From: CAWKDC01 sp964383495
GTDB lineage: Bacteria; Pseudomonadota; Gammaproteobacteria; JABCZS01
Reading direction: 5' to 3'
Assembly: GCA_964383495.1 (NCBI GenBank)
Contig: CAYLHG010000001.1
Coordinates: 124,001-188,000, forward strand
Length of the DNA stretch: 64,000 nucleotides
Positions within the stretch are counted from its first letter, which is position 1. Each line of letters starts with the position of its first letter. The position numbers were made by a program, and so were the translations under genes. The notes beneath the pieces are model-generated. The model was not told the DNA's origin and ran no database searches. It saw only the letters and a program-made list of their open reading frames with translations. Shown piece by piece: positions 44,708 through 53,184 of this stretch.

Positions 44708-45148
44708 TTACAGTTTCAACCCCTTCCATACTTCCCCTTCACCGGTTTTTTCAAGCCGTTTAAAATCTTGCCCCTGCTGTTTCCATGCTGAATCATCCCA
44801 TAATTCAAACTTCTGCCCAAGTCCAACCCATACCACTTCTTTTTGTAAACGCGCATAGTCACATAAAACACGAGGAATAAGCAAGCGCCCCTGCGCATCA
44901 AGCGTCACAGAGGATGCATTTCCCACAAGCCAGCGTTGTAATGCACGTACTTCCTTGTCAACATTGGGCAAATCGAGGATAGCCTTTTCTATCCCTTCCC
45001 ACACGGCAAGAGGATACCCTAAAAGACAAGGTTCATGAATATCGAAGGTTAAAATCCATTCGCTGCAAGGAACTTCTGCACGCACCTTGGCAGGGACAAG
45101 TAACCGCCCTTTTGCGTCTAGTGTCACTGCATGTGCGCCTCGGAGCAT
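44708..45148 (-). CDS. mraZ: Transcriptional regulator MraZ
   Basis: First gene of the dcw cluster, 146 residues from the ATG at 45148, preceded by GTGGAGGGGTT. Two SpoVT/AbrB-like repeats are seen, each with a DxxGR motif: TLDAKGRLLVPAKVR near residue 10 and TLDAQGRLLIPRVL near 85. MraZ forms ring-shaped multimers that bind tandem boxes before its own gene; three such boxes overlap its ribosome binding site (45151-45180). Confidence 0.96.
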   Translation of the reverse strand: MLRGAHAVTLDAKGRLLVPAKVRAEVPCSEWILTFDIHEPCLLGYPLAVWEGIEKAILDLPNVDKEVRALQRWLVGNASSVTLDAQGRLLIPRVLCDYARLQKEVVWVGLGQKFELWDDSAWKQQGQDFKRLEKTGEGEVWKGLKL

Positions 45149-45150
45149 AA

Positions 45151-45180
45151 CCCCTCCACTTTTTACCACTTTTTACCACT
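45151..45180 (-). promoter_or_regulatory. MraZ operator: three 10-bp direct repeats
   Basis: On the minus strand AGTGGTAAAA, AGTGGTAAAA and AGTGGAGGGG stand head to tail. The third repeat overlaps the ribosome binding site of mraZ. Tandem repeats with a GTGG or TGGG core at 10-bp spacing are the known MraZ-binding arrangement. Confidence 0.85.
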
Positions 45181-45189
45181 GGCTTTCTA

Positions 45190-45218
45190 AGATTGGTTGG
45201 TAAACTGACGATTGTCAA
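45190..45218 (-). promoter_or_regulatory. Putative mra (dcw cluster) promoter
   Basis: Minus-strand TTGACA (45213-45218) is perfect, and CAATCT (45190-45195) follows after 17 bp. The MraZ boxes lie directly downstream. The -35 overlaps the -35 of the divergent symporter promoter. Confidence 0.6.
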
Positions 45219-45240
45219 GAAAGAGATAAGAATATTTAAT
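45212..45240 (+). promoter_or_regulatory. Putative promoter of the sodium/solute symporter gene
   Basis: TTGTCA (45212-45217) and TTTAAT (45235-45240) are 17 bp apart, each with one mismatch to consensus. It shares its -35 DNA with the divergent mra promoter. Confidence 0.55.
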
Positions 45241-45250
45241 ATTCGCGTTT

Positions 45251-45317
45251 GGGGCTCCCCGCCAATGAAGCCTTGGATTTTTAAAGGCTGCCTATAGAAA
45301 TACCTTGTATTTCTATA
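45251..45317 (+). promoter_or_regulatory. Structured leader of the symporter gene (three hairpins)
   Basis: In the predicted 5' leader stand GGGGCTCCCC (45251-45260), AGCCTT/AAGGCT (45269-45274 and 45284-45289) and a perfect 11-bp dyad TATAGAAATAC / GTATTTCTATA (45293-45303, 45307-45317) with a 3-nt loop. No T-run follows the last hairpin. It may be an operator or RNA regulator. Confidence 0.5.
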
Positions 45318-45365
45318 AGATACCTTTCATAATTACCCCTTATCTTGAGAAGGAACTAGAAGCTT

Positions 45366-46754
45366 ATGCTCCCTCTTATTTCCATGGACAGCATGATAGT
45401 CATCTTATACATGCTTGCCTTGTTCATCATGGCTATTCTTTCTGCTCGCAAAATTCATTCTCTGGAAGATTACGCCATCGCGGGTCGGAACTACCCAGCC
45501 TGGGTGATTTACGCCACATTATGCGCAACACTTGTTGGCGGCGGGTTTACCATGGGGAATGCAGAAAAAATCCACGCCCATGGTATTGTGTTCCTTTTGG
45601 CTGTTTCAGTGATTTCTATTCGCGAAATTTTAATTGCTTATTACATTGCACCTCACATGGGCCGTTTTAATCAGGCTATTTCTGTTGGCGATATTATGAA
45701 ACAGGGATATGGGATGCCTGCCAAAATTATCTCCGGATTTTTTGCAGGCATTTTATGCGCAGGCATGATTGGCATTCAATTACGCGCCATGGGATATATT
45801 TTTGAAGTATTTTTTGGGTTGAATCAAACCATCGGCATTTTCATAGGATGTGGGATGGTTATTTTTTATGTCACATTAGGTGGATTTAAAGCCGTCGTTT
45901 GGACCGACGTTTTACAATTCGCGATTCTGATCATTGCATTGCCCATCGCCGCTGCCTTAGCTGTTCATGCTGCAGGCGGGCCCACAGCCATGTTCACATC
46001 CCTTCCACCAGATCGCTTAAATTTATTTGTTCATTATTCTCCACTCGCATTCTTATCGATCATTGCTTATTTTTTAATAGGCGAAGCACTTACTCCACCT
46101 TATTTACAACGATTATTAGTAGGAAATGCAAAAGCAGTTTCTCGCGCAGCCTTATGGACAGGCTTAACCGCATTGCCACTCGGCATGGTAGTGGCGGCCA
46201 TGGCGTTCGCCGCGCTATCACTTCACCCCAATGGCGCAGCACATGAAGTGATCCCTTTTATTATTTCCACTGTATTACCTGTTGGCGTGTCAGGTTTTGT
46301 GATTGCAGCTATGTTGGCCGTGATCATGTCATCAGCAGATTCTTTTTTAAATGCAGCAGCAGTTAATTTAGTACATGATGTTACTAAGCCACTGGTTAAG
46401 ACACTTAATAATCGACAAGAACAGTGGCTCACTCAAAGTTTCACTGTGTTGATTGGGATGCTATCCATTGTGTTTGCTATTTCTTACGAAAATTTAGTGG
46501 ATGGTATTTTAATTGTATATGGATTATGGGCGCCTATCGTATTAGTTCCTCTTGTAGCAGCTATTCGAGGATTTGAAGGCAATTTCAAGATTTTCATAGC
46601 ATCAGGAGCAAGCGGTATGCTAAGCTCTCTGTGGTGGGATTACAGCATTGGCACGGGAAGTAATATTAGCGGCATGTTCATAGGAACTTTCGTGTCTTTG
46701 ATTGTATTTCTCTTAAGGAGTAAGAGATGGTCAAGGGCATTTTCTTTGCGCTAA
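45366..46754 (+). CDS. Sodium:solute symporter family transporter
   Basis: Polytopic SSS-family transporter, 462 residues with about 13 helices. Typical segments are LEDYAIAGRNYPAWVIYATLCATLVGGG (residues about 30-57), which includes the first Na+-site helix, VTLGGFKAVVWTDVLQF (about 170), and AAMLAVIMSSADSFLNAAAVNLVHD (about 315-340), which holds the Ser residues of the second Na+ site. The substrate is not evident; proline, pantothenate and other organic acids are carried by relatives. The gene diverges from mraZ, and the EamA gene overlaps its 3' end by 28 bases. Confidence 0.88.
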   Translation: MLPLISMDSMIVILYMLALFIMAILSARKIHSLEDYAIAGRNYPAWVIYATLCATLVGGGFTMGNAEKIHAHGIVFLLAVSVISIREILIAYYIAPHMGRFNQAISVGDIMKQGYGMPAKIISGFFAGILCAGMIGIQLRAMGYIFEVFFGLNQTIGIFIGCGMVIFYVTLGGFKAVVWTDVLQFAILIIALPIAAALAVHAAGGPTAMFTSLPPDRLNLFVHYSPLAFLSIIAYFLIGEALTPPYLQRLLVGNAKAVSRAALWTGLTALPLGMVVAAMAFAALSLHPNGAAHEVIPFIISTVLPVGVSGFVIAAMLAVIMSSADSFLNAAAVNLVHDVTKPLVKTLNNRQEQWLTQSFTVLIGMLSIVFAISYENLVDGILIVYGLWAPIVLVPLVAAIRGFEGNFKIFIASGASGMLSSLWWDYSIGTGSNISGMFIGTFVSLIVFLLRSKRWSRAFSLR

Positions 46755-47677
46755 GCGCTTGCTTTGTGTGGGGGTTGATTTTCGTCATTCCTCAATTCAT
46801 GTCAGAATTTTCTTCTATTGAAGTAGTGCTTGGGCGTTATTTCTTTTATGGCATTATTTCTGCTACACTTTTCTTAAAAGCATGCACTGCAAAAAAATGT
46901 AAATACCCCCGAGCCATTTGGGGAAAGGCGCTGTCTTTTTCTCTGGTTTGTACCATTGGGTATTATACTTGCCTTGTATTAGCGTTACGATACACGTTAC
47001 CTGCCGTATGCGCATTGATTATAGGTGTAAGCCCAATTGCTATTGCTTTTTATGGGAATTTCCAACAAAAAGAAGTGGCATTTAAGCACTTGATGTTTCC
47101 TTCGTTCTTAATTCTGGCGGGTTTATTGATCATCAATATTCCACATTTTGAGGCCAGCAGTTCACCAAGGAATTATCTATTAGGGATACTCTTTAGCATA
47201 TTGGCTCTCCTCGCTTGGAGTTGGTTTGTAGTAGCCAATGCCCGGTTTTTAAGACATTATCCTCATGTACACTCCAGTGATTGGTCTACAGTAATGGGAG
47301 TAACGACGTTATTTTGGACAATACTACTCGCTATTATTTTTGTCTTTTTTGATAGTTCATTTCAAATAGAAAAATACTTAGTATGGGATAGCGCCTTAAA
47401 ACATTTTCTAATAGGCAGCATGATATTAGGATTATTTTGCTCTTGGATAGGCGCCTATTTATGGAATAAGGCAAGTATTTATTTACCGGTTTCATTGGCG
47501 GGGCAATTAACTATTTTTGAAACTATTTTTGGCGTTTTATTTGTTTATATTATTGACCAAACTTCACCTTCCTTGATAGATATCATAGGTATTATTATTT
47601 TGCTCTCTGCAGTTGCGCACGGAACACAAAGTTTTGTGAAGAAAAAAGCTTATACGAAACAAATTGCGCCGCATTGA
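46727..47677 (+). CDS. EamA/DMT-family permease
   Basis: 316 residues with ten predicted helices arranged as two five-helix EamA repeats (about 1-145 and 150-305). The first repeat starts with GIFFALSACFVWGLIFVIPQF, typical of drug/metabolite transporters. A strong TTAAGGAG ribosome binding site lies inside the end of the symporter gene, so the two are co-expressed. An export or uptake role for an amino acid or metabolite is possible; the substrate is unknown. Low GC compared with its neighbours. Confidence 0.85.
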   Translation: MVKGIFFALSACFVWGLIFVIPQFMSEFSSIEVVLGRYFFYGIISATLFLKACTAKKCKYPRAIWGKALSFSLVCTIGYYTCLVLALRYTLPAVCALIIGVSPIAIAFYGNFQQKEVAFKHLMFPSFLILAGLLIINIPHFEASSSPRNYLLGILFSILALLAWSWFVVANARFLRHYPHVHSSDWSTVMGVTTLFWTILLAIIFVFFDSSFQIEKYLVWDSALKHFLIGSMILGLFCSWIGAYLWNKASIYLPVSLAGQLTIFETIFGVLFVYIIDQTSPSLIDIIGIIILLSAVAHGTQSFVKKKAYTKQIAPH

Positions 47678-47721
47678 TTCATGGGAAGAGCATGTGCAGA
47701 AAGTTGAGATCCAGTAGATTC

Positions 47722-49890
47722 TTAATGATTAAACCGAAACTCAAAACATTGATGAATCTTCTGATCTCGCTGAAAATCCTTGTCAATGGTTTCCTGGGTA
47801 ATATCCCGAATTAGAATATCCGGGAAAGCATCATGATTCAGTTTAAATTTTCTAAAATTGGTAGAAAAATAAAGGACTCCGTCTTTCTCAAGATGCTTTA
47901 AAGTTTTTTTGATTAATACAACATGATCGCGTTGAATATCAAAATCAGATGCCATTTTTTTGGAACGAGAAAACGTAGGAGGATCTAAAAAAATAAGATC
48001 AAATTTTTCTTTACTTTCATCTAAAAACGTAAAGCAATCTGCTTGAACCACTTCATGTAACGCTAAACTTAATCCATTTAAAGATAAATTTCTTTTTGCC
48101 CAATCCGTATAAGTGCCCGACATGTCTACACTCACAGAACTTCGTGCGCCTCCTAATGCTGCATGTATGGTAGCGCTAGCAGTGTAACAATACAAATTTA
48201 AAAACTTCTTACCTTTTGCTATTTTCCCTAACTTCAACCTCATGAGACGATGATCTAAAAACAACCCCGTATCCAAATAATCATGCAAATTCACTAAAAG
48301 CTTTCCGTTGCCTTCTTTCACAACAATACATTCTTCTTTATCATTTAATCGCTGATACTGTGAAAAATCTTTTTGCTGAACACGTTGTTTAAGAATCACA
48401 TGCTGAGCAGGAATATTCATCACAACAGGGATAGCTTGACAAATATATGTTAATCGAGACGCAGATTTTTCTGCATCCACTGTTTTGGGAGGTGCGTATT
48501 CTTGCACGTGCGCATAACCGCCTTCATAATAGTCAATAGCAACTGCATATTCTGGCATATCTGCATCGTATGCTCGGTAACAAGTAACATCATGTTTCTT
48601 AGCCCATGAAGATAACGCTTTTATATTTTTACGAAGGCGATTAGCAAACATCTCTGCTTCTTTTGGCAATTCAGCCGGTTGTTCTTCATTTAATACCGCA
48701 GCTTCTTGGCGTTCTTTCACCATCCATTCAGGCGTGATAGACATCATCAACAATTTACACGGAATAGTGCCGTTCAAAAAAGTATATTGCTTTTTAGCAC
48801 GAATTCCCATGCATTTTCCCAATGCAACATTTCCCGTGAGCAAAGCCATTTCCCAATCTTGAAACGCTTCTCTCAAGCGCTTGCCAAAATGCTGATACAA
48901 GGGTTTCAACATGGCTTCATCGCCTAACCTTTCGCCATAGGGTGCATTGGTGATCAAAAACCCGGGCACATTACCATGGTGTGTTGGCGGTGTGAGCACT
49001 GATAATTCCCTCACAATCACTTCAATAAAACCACTCAATCCAGCACGTTCGATATTTTCTCTTGCTTGTGAAACAGCACGTGGGCTGCCATCATACCCTC
49101 TAAAATCAGGTAATTTCTTAGCATTACCTTTTTGACGCCGTTCTAATGCTTCTTCTTTCAATGCATTCCACACAGAAGTTTGATGTTGTAACCAATGTGT
49201 AAATCCAAATTTCTGGCGCAATAACCCTGGTGCGCAATCTGTCGCCATCAATGCTGCTTCAATTAATAACGTTCCTGTCCCACACATCGGATCTACCACA
49301 TAAGGCAAGGTATCCATTTTTTCTAAAAAACCGGCACGAATTAATAAAGCTGCTGCTAAATTTTCTTTTAAAGGTGCATCGCCACTGCTTAAACGATAAC
49401 CTCTCTTGTGCAAACTTTCTCCGGATAAATCCAAACTTATATTTAATTTATCACCATATAAGTGCGCATGAATACGAATATCTGGATTAATTGTCTCCAC
49501 CGTAGGACGACGTCCTAAATTATCACGAAACTGATCCACAATCGCATCTTTTACCAATTGCGCACCATATTGCGATTGACGAATAAGCGTTGACTGCCCG
49601 GAAAAATCAATTCTGAACGTGCGCTCAGGTGAGAAATGTGAAGCCCAGTCGATACTCGCTACACCACGATGCACAGAGGCAATATCACTCACCTCAATGG
49701 TTGCAAGAGGCAATAACACACGGTTTGCCAAGCGAGACCATAAACATACTCGGTATGCTGTTGCTAAATCAGCTTGAAAATAAACGCCTGTCACCGTCTC
49801 TTTTACTTTAGCTGCTCCGAGCGATTGTAATTCCGCCAATAGCAACCCTTCCACGTGTTTGGGACAATTTGCAAAAAAAGTGTACAACAT
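47722..49890 (-). CDS. rlmL: Bifunctional 23S rRNA methyltransferase RlmKL
   Basis: 722 residues, two methyltransferases in one chain. The N-terminal THUMP domain and RlmL half contain VVDPMCGTGTLLIEAALMA (about 195); the catalytic tetrad reads NAPYGERLGD where the usual form is NPPYGERL. The RlmK half (from about 430) has FLNLYCYTASATIHAALGGA and LIFLDPPTFSRSKKM. It makes m2G2445 and m7G2069 in 23S rRNA. TAATG overlap with darP implies coupled translation. Confidence 0.94.
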   Translation of the reverse strand: MLYTFFANCPKHVEGLLLAELQSLGAAKVKETVTGVYFQADLATAYRVCLWSRLANRVLLPLATIEVSDIASVHRGVASIDWASHFSPERTFRIDFSGQSTLIRQSQYGAQLVKDAIVDQFRDNLGRRPTVETINPDIRIHAHLYGDKLNISLDLSGESLHKRGYRLSSGDAPLKENLAAALLIRAGFLEKMDTLPYVVDPMCGTGTLLIEAALMATDCAPGLLRQKFGFTHWLQHQTSVWNALKEEALERRQKGNAKKLPDFRGYDGSPRAVSQARENIERAGLSGFIEVIVRELSVLTPPTHHGNVPGFLITNAPYGERLGDEAMLKPLYQHFGKRLREAFQDWEMALLTGNVALGKCMGIRAKKQYTFLNGTIPCKLLMMSITPEWMVKERQEAAVLNEEQPAELPKEAEMFANRLRKNIKALSSWAKKHDVTCYRAYDADMPEYAVAIDYYEGGYAHVQEYAPPKTVDAEKSASRLTYICQAIPVVMNIPAQHVILKQRVQQKDFSQYQRLNDKEECIVVKEGNGKLLVNLHDYLDTGLFLDHRLMRLKLGKIAKGKKFLNLYCYTASATIHAALGGARSSVSVDMSGTYTDWAKRNLSLNGLSLALHEVVQADCFTFLDESKEKFDLIFLDPPTFSRSKKMASDFDIQRDHVVLIKKTLKHLEKDGVLYFSTNFRKFKLNHDAFPDILIRDITQETIDKDFQRDQKIHQCFEFRFNH

Positions 49891-50210
49891 TATTTTCCTT
49901 GTTTTGATAAATACTGACGAATACTATTGATGGTTTCTTCGTCTAAATCACGCATCAATTTGCCAATGTATTGGTCATGACGTCGGCGTGCTTTTTGTTG
50001 AGAAATGCGTTTTGCTTCTTTTAACGCATTCGTTAATGCATCAGGCAAATTTAAAACAGATAATTTTTGTAACGAAAATGTGAGCAACATTTCACCCAAC
50101 GATTGAAGCTCTTCCATCTCTCGCTTACGCTGAGTTTTGCTGGGTTTTTCAGGACGGGAATCTAAATCATCCATTTTATACCTACGATTATCGGTGGGTG
50201 CGCTCATCAT
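49890..50210 (-). CDS. darP: DarP (YjgA)-family ribosome-associated protein, short form
   Basis: 106 residues with the N-terminal signature of the DUF615 family: PSKTQRKREMEELQSLGEML, then LPDALTNALKEAKRISQQKA and RRRHDQYIGKLMRDLD. Family members in E. coli have about 180 residues, so the C-terminal half is missing here, although no frameshift is seen and the stop is fused to the rlmKL start. DarP binds late 50S assembly intermediates. An alternative start is ATG at 50174. Confidence 0.78.
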   Translation of the reverse strand: MMSAPTDNRRYKMDDLDSRPEKPSKTQRKREMEELQSLGEMLLTFSLQKLSVLNLPDALTNALKEAKRISQQKARRRHDQYIGKLMRDLDEETINSIRQYLSKQGK

Positions 50211-50300
50211 ACCTTTTTAAAATAATCAAGTCAACTACCATATGATATTTTCTGCTTGATTTTGTCTCAAAAATTTGAGATGGTACGCGTTTGGTACGAT

Positions 50301-50364
50301 TATGCGCCCATGGACCCGGAAGAGCGCGCTTACGCGCGACGGGCGCGTGTTATGCGTCCCTACA
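50301..50364. repeat. GC-rich palindromic dispersed repeat, copy C
   Basis: AGAGCGCGCTTACGCGCGACGGGCGCG (in two parts, 50321-50347) followed by TGTTATGCGTCCCTAC matches the right half of the copy at 11554-11605 through most of its length. A TATGCGCCC piece at 50301-50309 gives the opposite arm. The element ends at the ribosome binding site of the carbamoyltransferase gene. Confidence 0.62.
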
Positions 50365-50377
50365 TTAAGGAAAACTC

Positions 50378-52114
50378 ATGAATATTTTAGGTCTCTCCGG
50401 CGCACTTGGCCACGATGCTTCAGCCGCTATCCTGGTGAATGGGAAGCTTCTTGCCTGCGCGGAAGAAGAGCGCTTTATTCGCGATAAACACGCCAAAAAC
50501 CGAATGGCCCGCGAAGCAACGCTATTTTGCTTAAAGCAAGCAGGCCTGACGCCTCAAGACATCGATATCGTTGCCATCCCGCACGCTCCTTTTGGCTTTG
50601 GATATGAAGGCCGCTGGCATTATGCAAAACGTTATTGGTATGCACCCGACAGAGCACTGGACGTTTTATTTAACGGGAACCGACGCCATAAACGTTATCG
50701 TGCACAAATAGAAGATTTATTAAAAACATTGGGATTTGATCTCAGCCGTACTCGCATCGAAACAGTAGAACATCACTTAGCGCATGCAAGTTCTGCTTAT
50801 CATTTAAGTGGCTTTACCGAAAAAACAGCCATCATTGGTTTTGATGGAAAAGGCGAATACGCAACAACTTTTTTTGGTGTGGGCGAAAATGGTAAGATTA
50901 CCAAAATCAAAGAATTTTTTGATCCTGATTCATTGGGCGGTTTATACGGTGCAATGACGCAGTATCTCGGCTTTGAAATGCTTGATGGCGAATTCAAAGT
51001 CATGGGAATGGCACCTTATGGCAACCCTCATCAATATGATCTTTCTCGACTATTAAAGTCCAGCCCAAGTGATTTTGCTGTGAACACACAATTAGTCAAT
51101 ACAGTGGGCTTGAGACGTTATAAAAAAAATAATGAAGCTTATTATTTCAGCAAAAAATTGGTTGAATGGTTAGGGCCAAAGCGTGAAGGCGATGAAATTG
51201 ATGAGCCTTACATTCATTACGCTGCCAGTATTCAAAGATTATTAGAAGACACGGCATTGAAATTGATTGATCATTACTTAGGGGACGTGATTAAAGAAAC
51301 AGGAAAAATATGTTTTGCCGGTGGTGTGGCATTGAATGTGAAATTAAACCAACGCATCATTGATATGCCTCACGTTAAAACATTGTTTGTTCAACCTGCT
51401 GCGGGTGATGCAGGCACAGCAGTCGGCGCAGCAACTTATGTTGCACAGCAGTATGGGGAAACCATTGAACCGCTTGCTCATGTTTATTTAGGCCCAGAAT
51501 ATTCCCAAGAAGAATGTTTAAGTGCATGTGCTGAATTTTCAGATAAAATTAACATCACACCTTGCGATAATATTGTTGAAACAACAGCCGATATTTTAGC
51601 AGCGGGTAACCCTGTGGCATGGTTTCAAGGACGCATGGAATTTGGACCACGCGCGCTGGGGAATCGCAGTATTTTAGGAGACCCAAGCCACCCTAAGATC
51701 GCAGAAATAATCAATATGCAAATTAAATTTCGCGAACGCTGGCGCCCTTTCTGCCCCAGCATTGCGCCTGAAATAGCAGAAGAGATGTTGCAAACGTCAC
51801 ACCCCTCCCCCTACATGACTTTTGCTTTTAAAGTTTCTGAGGATTGGAAAAAACGTGTACCCGAAGTGGTACATGAAGATGGCACTGCACGCGCGCAAAT
51901 TGTTGACCCGAAAGCCAATCCGCGTTATTATGGACTATTAAAAGCATTAGAAGCCCGAAGAGGCCATCCAGTTCTATTGAATACCTCTTTAAATAGACGG
52001 GGTGAGCCGATGGTATGTAGTCCGCGTGATGCGCTCAACATGTTTCTGGGCTGCGATTTAGAGTATTTGGTATTAGGCGACTTGTTAATAGAGAAAGTGA
52101 GTGCAGCGCCGTAG
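50378..52114 (+). CDS. Carbamoyltransferase (NodU/CmcH/TobZ family)
   Basis: 578 residues. The N-terminal Kae1-like part has GLSGALGHDASAAILVNG and the metal-binding HHLAHASSAYHLSGF (about residue 128). CFAGGVALNVKLNQRI (about 315) forms part of the ATP site. The C-terminal YrdC-like part has EFGPRALGNRSILGDP (about 425) and VLLNTSLNRRGEPMV. Such enzymes move a carbamoyl group from carbamoyl phosphate, via carbamoyl-adenylate, to a hydroxyl of a sugar, polyketide or antibiotic. No biosynthetic neighbours are present, so the acceptor is unknown; a surface-polysaccharide sugar is plausible. AAGGAAAACTC precedes the ATG. Confidence 0.92.
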   Translation: MNILGLSGALGHDASAAILVNGKLLACAEEERFIRDKHAKNRMAREATLFCLKQAGLTPQDIDIVAIPHAPFGFGYEGRWHYAKRYWYAPDRALDVLFNGNRRHKRYRAQIEDLLKTLGFDLSRTRIETVEHHLAHASSAYHLSGFTEKTAIIGFDGKGEYATTFFGVGENGKITKIKEFFDPDSLGGLYGAMTQYLGFEMLDGEFKVMGMAPYGNPHQYDLSRLLKSSPSDFAVNTQLVNTVGLRRYKKNNEAYYFSKKLVEWLGPKREGDEIDEPYIHYAASIQRLLEDTALKLIDHYLGDVIKETGKICFAGGVALNVKLNQRIIDMPHVKTLFVQPAAGDAGTAVGAATYVAQQYGETIEPLAHVYLGPEYSQEECLSACAEFSDKINITPCDNIVETTADILAAGNPVAWFQGRMEFGPRALGNRSILGDPSHPKIAEIINMQIKFRERWRPFCPSIAPEIAEEMLQTSHPSPYMTFAFKVSEDWKKRVPEVVHEDGTARAQIVDPKANPRYYGLLKALEARRGHPVLLNTSLNRRGEPMVCSPRDALNMFLGCDLEYLVLGDLLIEKVSAAP

Positions 52115-52135
52115 GCGCGGGGGTTTTGATATAAT
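52103..52135 (+). repeat. Short GC-rich repeat with TATAAT, copy 2
   Basis: GCAGCGCCGTAGGC, then GCGGGGGTTTTGA and TATAAT, nearly the same series as at 16221-16257 on the minus strand. It covers the carbamoyltransferase stop and runs into the start codon of the next gene. The GCGCC/GGCGC hairpin could act as a weak terminator. Confidence 0.6.
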
Positions 52136-52799
52136 GAACATGTCCATAGCAACAAAAGCATTCGATGGTTCCTTGGCACTCGCCTGTGCCGGGATCATTG
52201 CATACAACACCTTATCAAGTTCCGGCATTGTAGAAGAAAACCAAAACCTAAAAGAATTAAGCTTTTTAGGCGGCGATGACATTATTGTAGGCGGATTGGT
52301 ATTTGCAACCGCCCTATTATTCTTCATCAGCAGTGCGCTAGAAGTGCGGCAAAATAAAATACAACAAAATGGCGTGCATCATAACAACGCGTTCACCGGG
52401 CTACAGGATCATGACCAATACGCTCGTATCGCTCTTGGATGTATATTGGCTCTGGGTGTATATGGAATAGTTGCTGGAGCTTTATCCTTAGCTGATGTAA
52501 ATTTCGACCAGGGATATCTCCCAGGTAATATGGGCTTAAACCCTGAATTGGACGCTACGGACTGGAAGCCATGGACTTACTTTGCGGTTTATACGTCCCT
52601 CTTTCTAATTGCAGGCTACCTATTGGCGGTGGATAAATCTGGGAGCGAACAACAGAAATCATCTAATAGAAGTGACAGTTTTGCAAACAACGATCCTGGT
52701 TCTGTTATGACTAAGTTAATCCCCTCCGCAGTAGGTGCGTGGGATGTGCCAAATACAAACAAGGAACAGAAAAAACCTTGGTACCAACGTTGGCGATGA
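52134..52799 (+). CDS. Hypothetical multi-pass membrane protein, 221 aa
   Basis: The frame is open from 52101, but the ATG at 52134 avoids reading through the repeat and gives MNMSIATKAFDGSLALACAG. Four helices are predicted: about 10-25, 48-65 (DIIVGGLVFATALLFFISSA), 98-118 (IALGCILALGVYGIVAGAL) and 152-170 (WTYFAVYTSLFLIAGYLLAV). The C-terminal 45 residues are polar and end KPWYQRWR. No family is recognised. It lies 19 bases before the convergent yraN stop. Confidence 0.6.
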   Translation: MNMSIATKAFDGSLALACAGIIAYNTLSSSGIVEENQNLKELSFLGGDDIIVGGLVFATALLFFISSALEVRQNKIQQNGVHHNNAFTGLQDHDQYARIALGCILALGVYGIVAGALSLADVNFDQGYLPGNMGLNPELDATDWKPWTYFAVYTSLFLIAGYLLAVDKSGSEQQKSSNRSDSFANNDPGSVMTKLIPSAVGAWDVPNTNKEQKKPWYQRWR

Positions 52800-52818
52800 A
52801 TACTTAACGCTTACATTA

Positions 52819-53184
52819 CTACAACGTAAACGCATCCCTCACCCACTCTATCTCACCCGTTCCCAAACACACTGCCACTGCATCAAACCTTGCTGCACGT
52901 GTTTGGTAACATTCTGCCTGACATAAATAAAATTTTGCCACACGAATAATCTTCAACTGTTTTTTGCGATCAATTGTTTCTAACGGATGAACATCACGGT
53001 AATTTTCTCGCGCACGGACTTCTACAAACACCCACGCTTCACCGTCTTCCATAATCAAATCAACTTCCGCGCCGCACGCTTCAACATTGCGCTCCAACAA
53101 TTTCAAACCTTGGACCTCCAAATACCGTAAAGCTGCAGTTTCCGCCGCATACCCTATTTCTTTGGAAATAACCTTGTCGCTCAT
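52819..53184 (-). CDS. yraN: YraN-family (UPF0102) endonuclease-like protein
   Basis: 121 residues with the restriction-endonuclease-like core of the family: GYAAETAALRYLEVQGLKLL, then EVDLIMEDGEAWVFVEVRAR with the Asp and E-x-V metal pattern, and ARFDAVAV. The function is not settled; a nuclease or DNA-transformation role is suspected for relatives. It overlaps lpoA by 4 bases, as in the E. coli lpoA-yraN-diaA-dolP order. Confidence 0.9.
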   Translation of the reverse strand: MSDKVISKEIGYAAETAALRYLEVQGLKLLERNVEACGAEVDLIMEDGEAWVFVEVRARENYRDVHPLETIDRKKQLKIIRVAKFYLCQAECYQTRAARFDAVAVCLGTGEIEWVRDAFTL

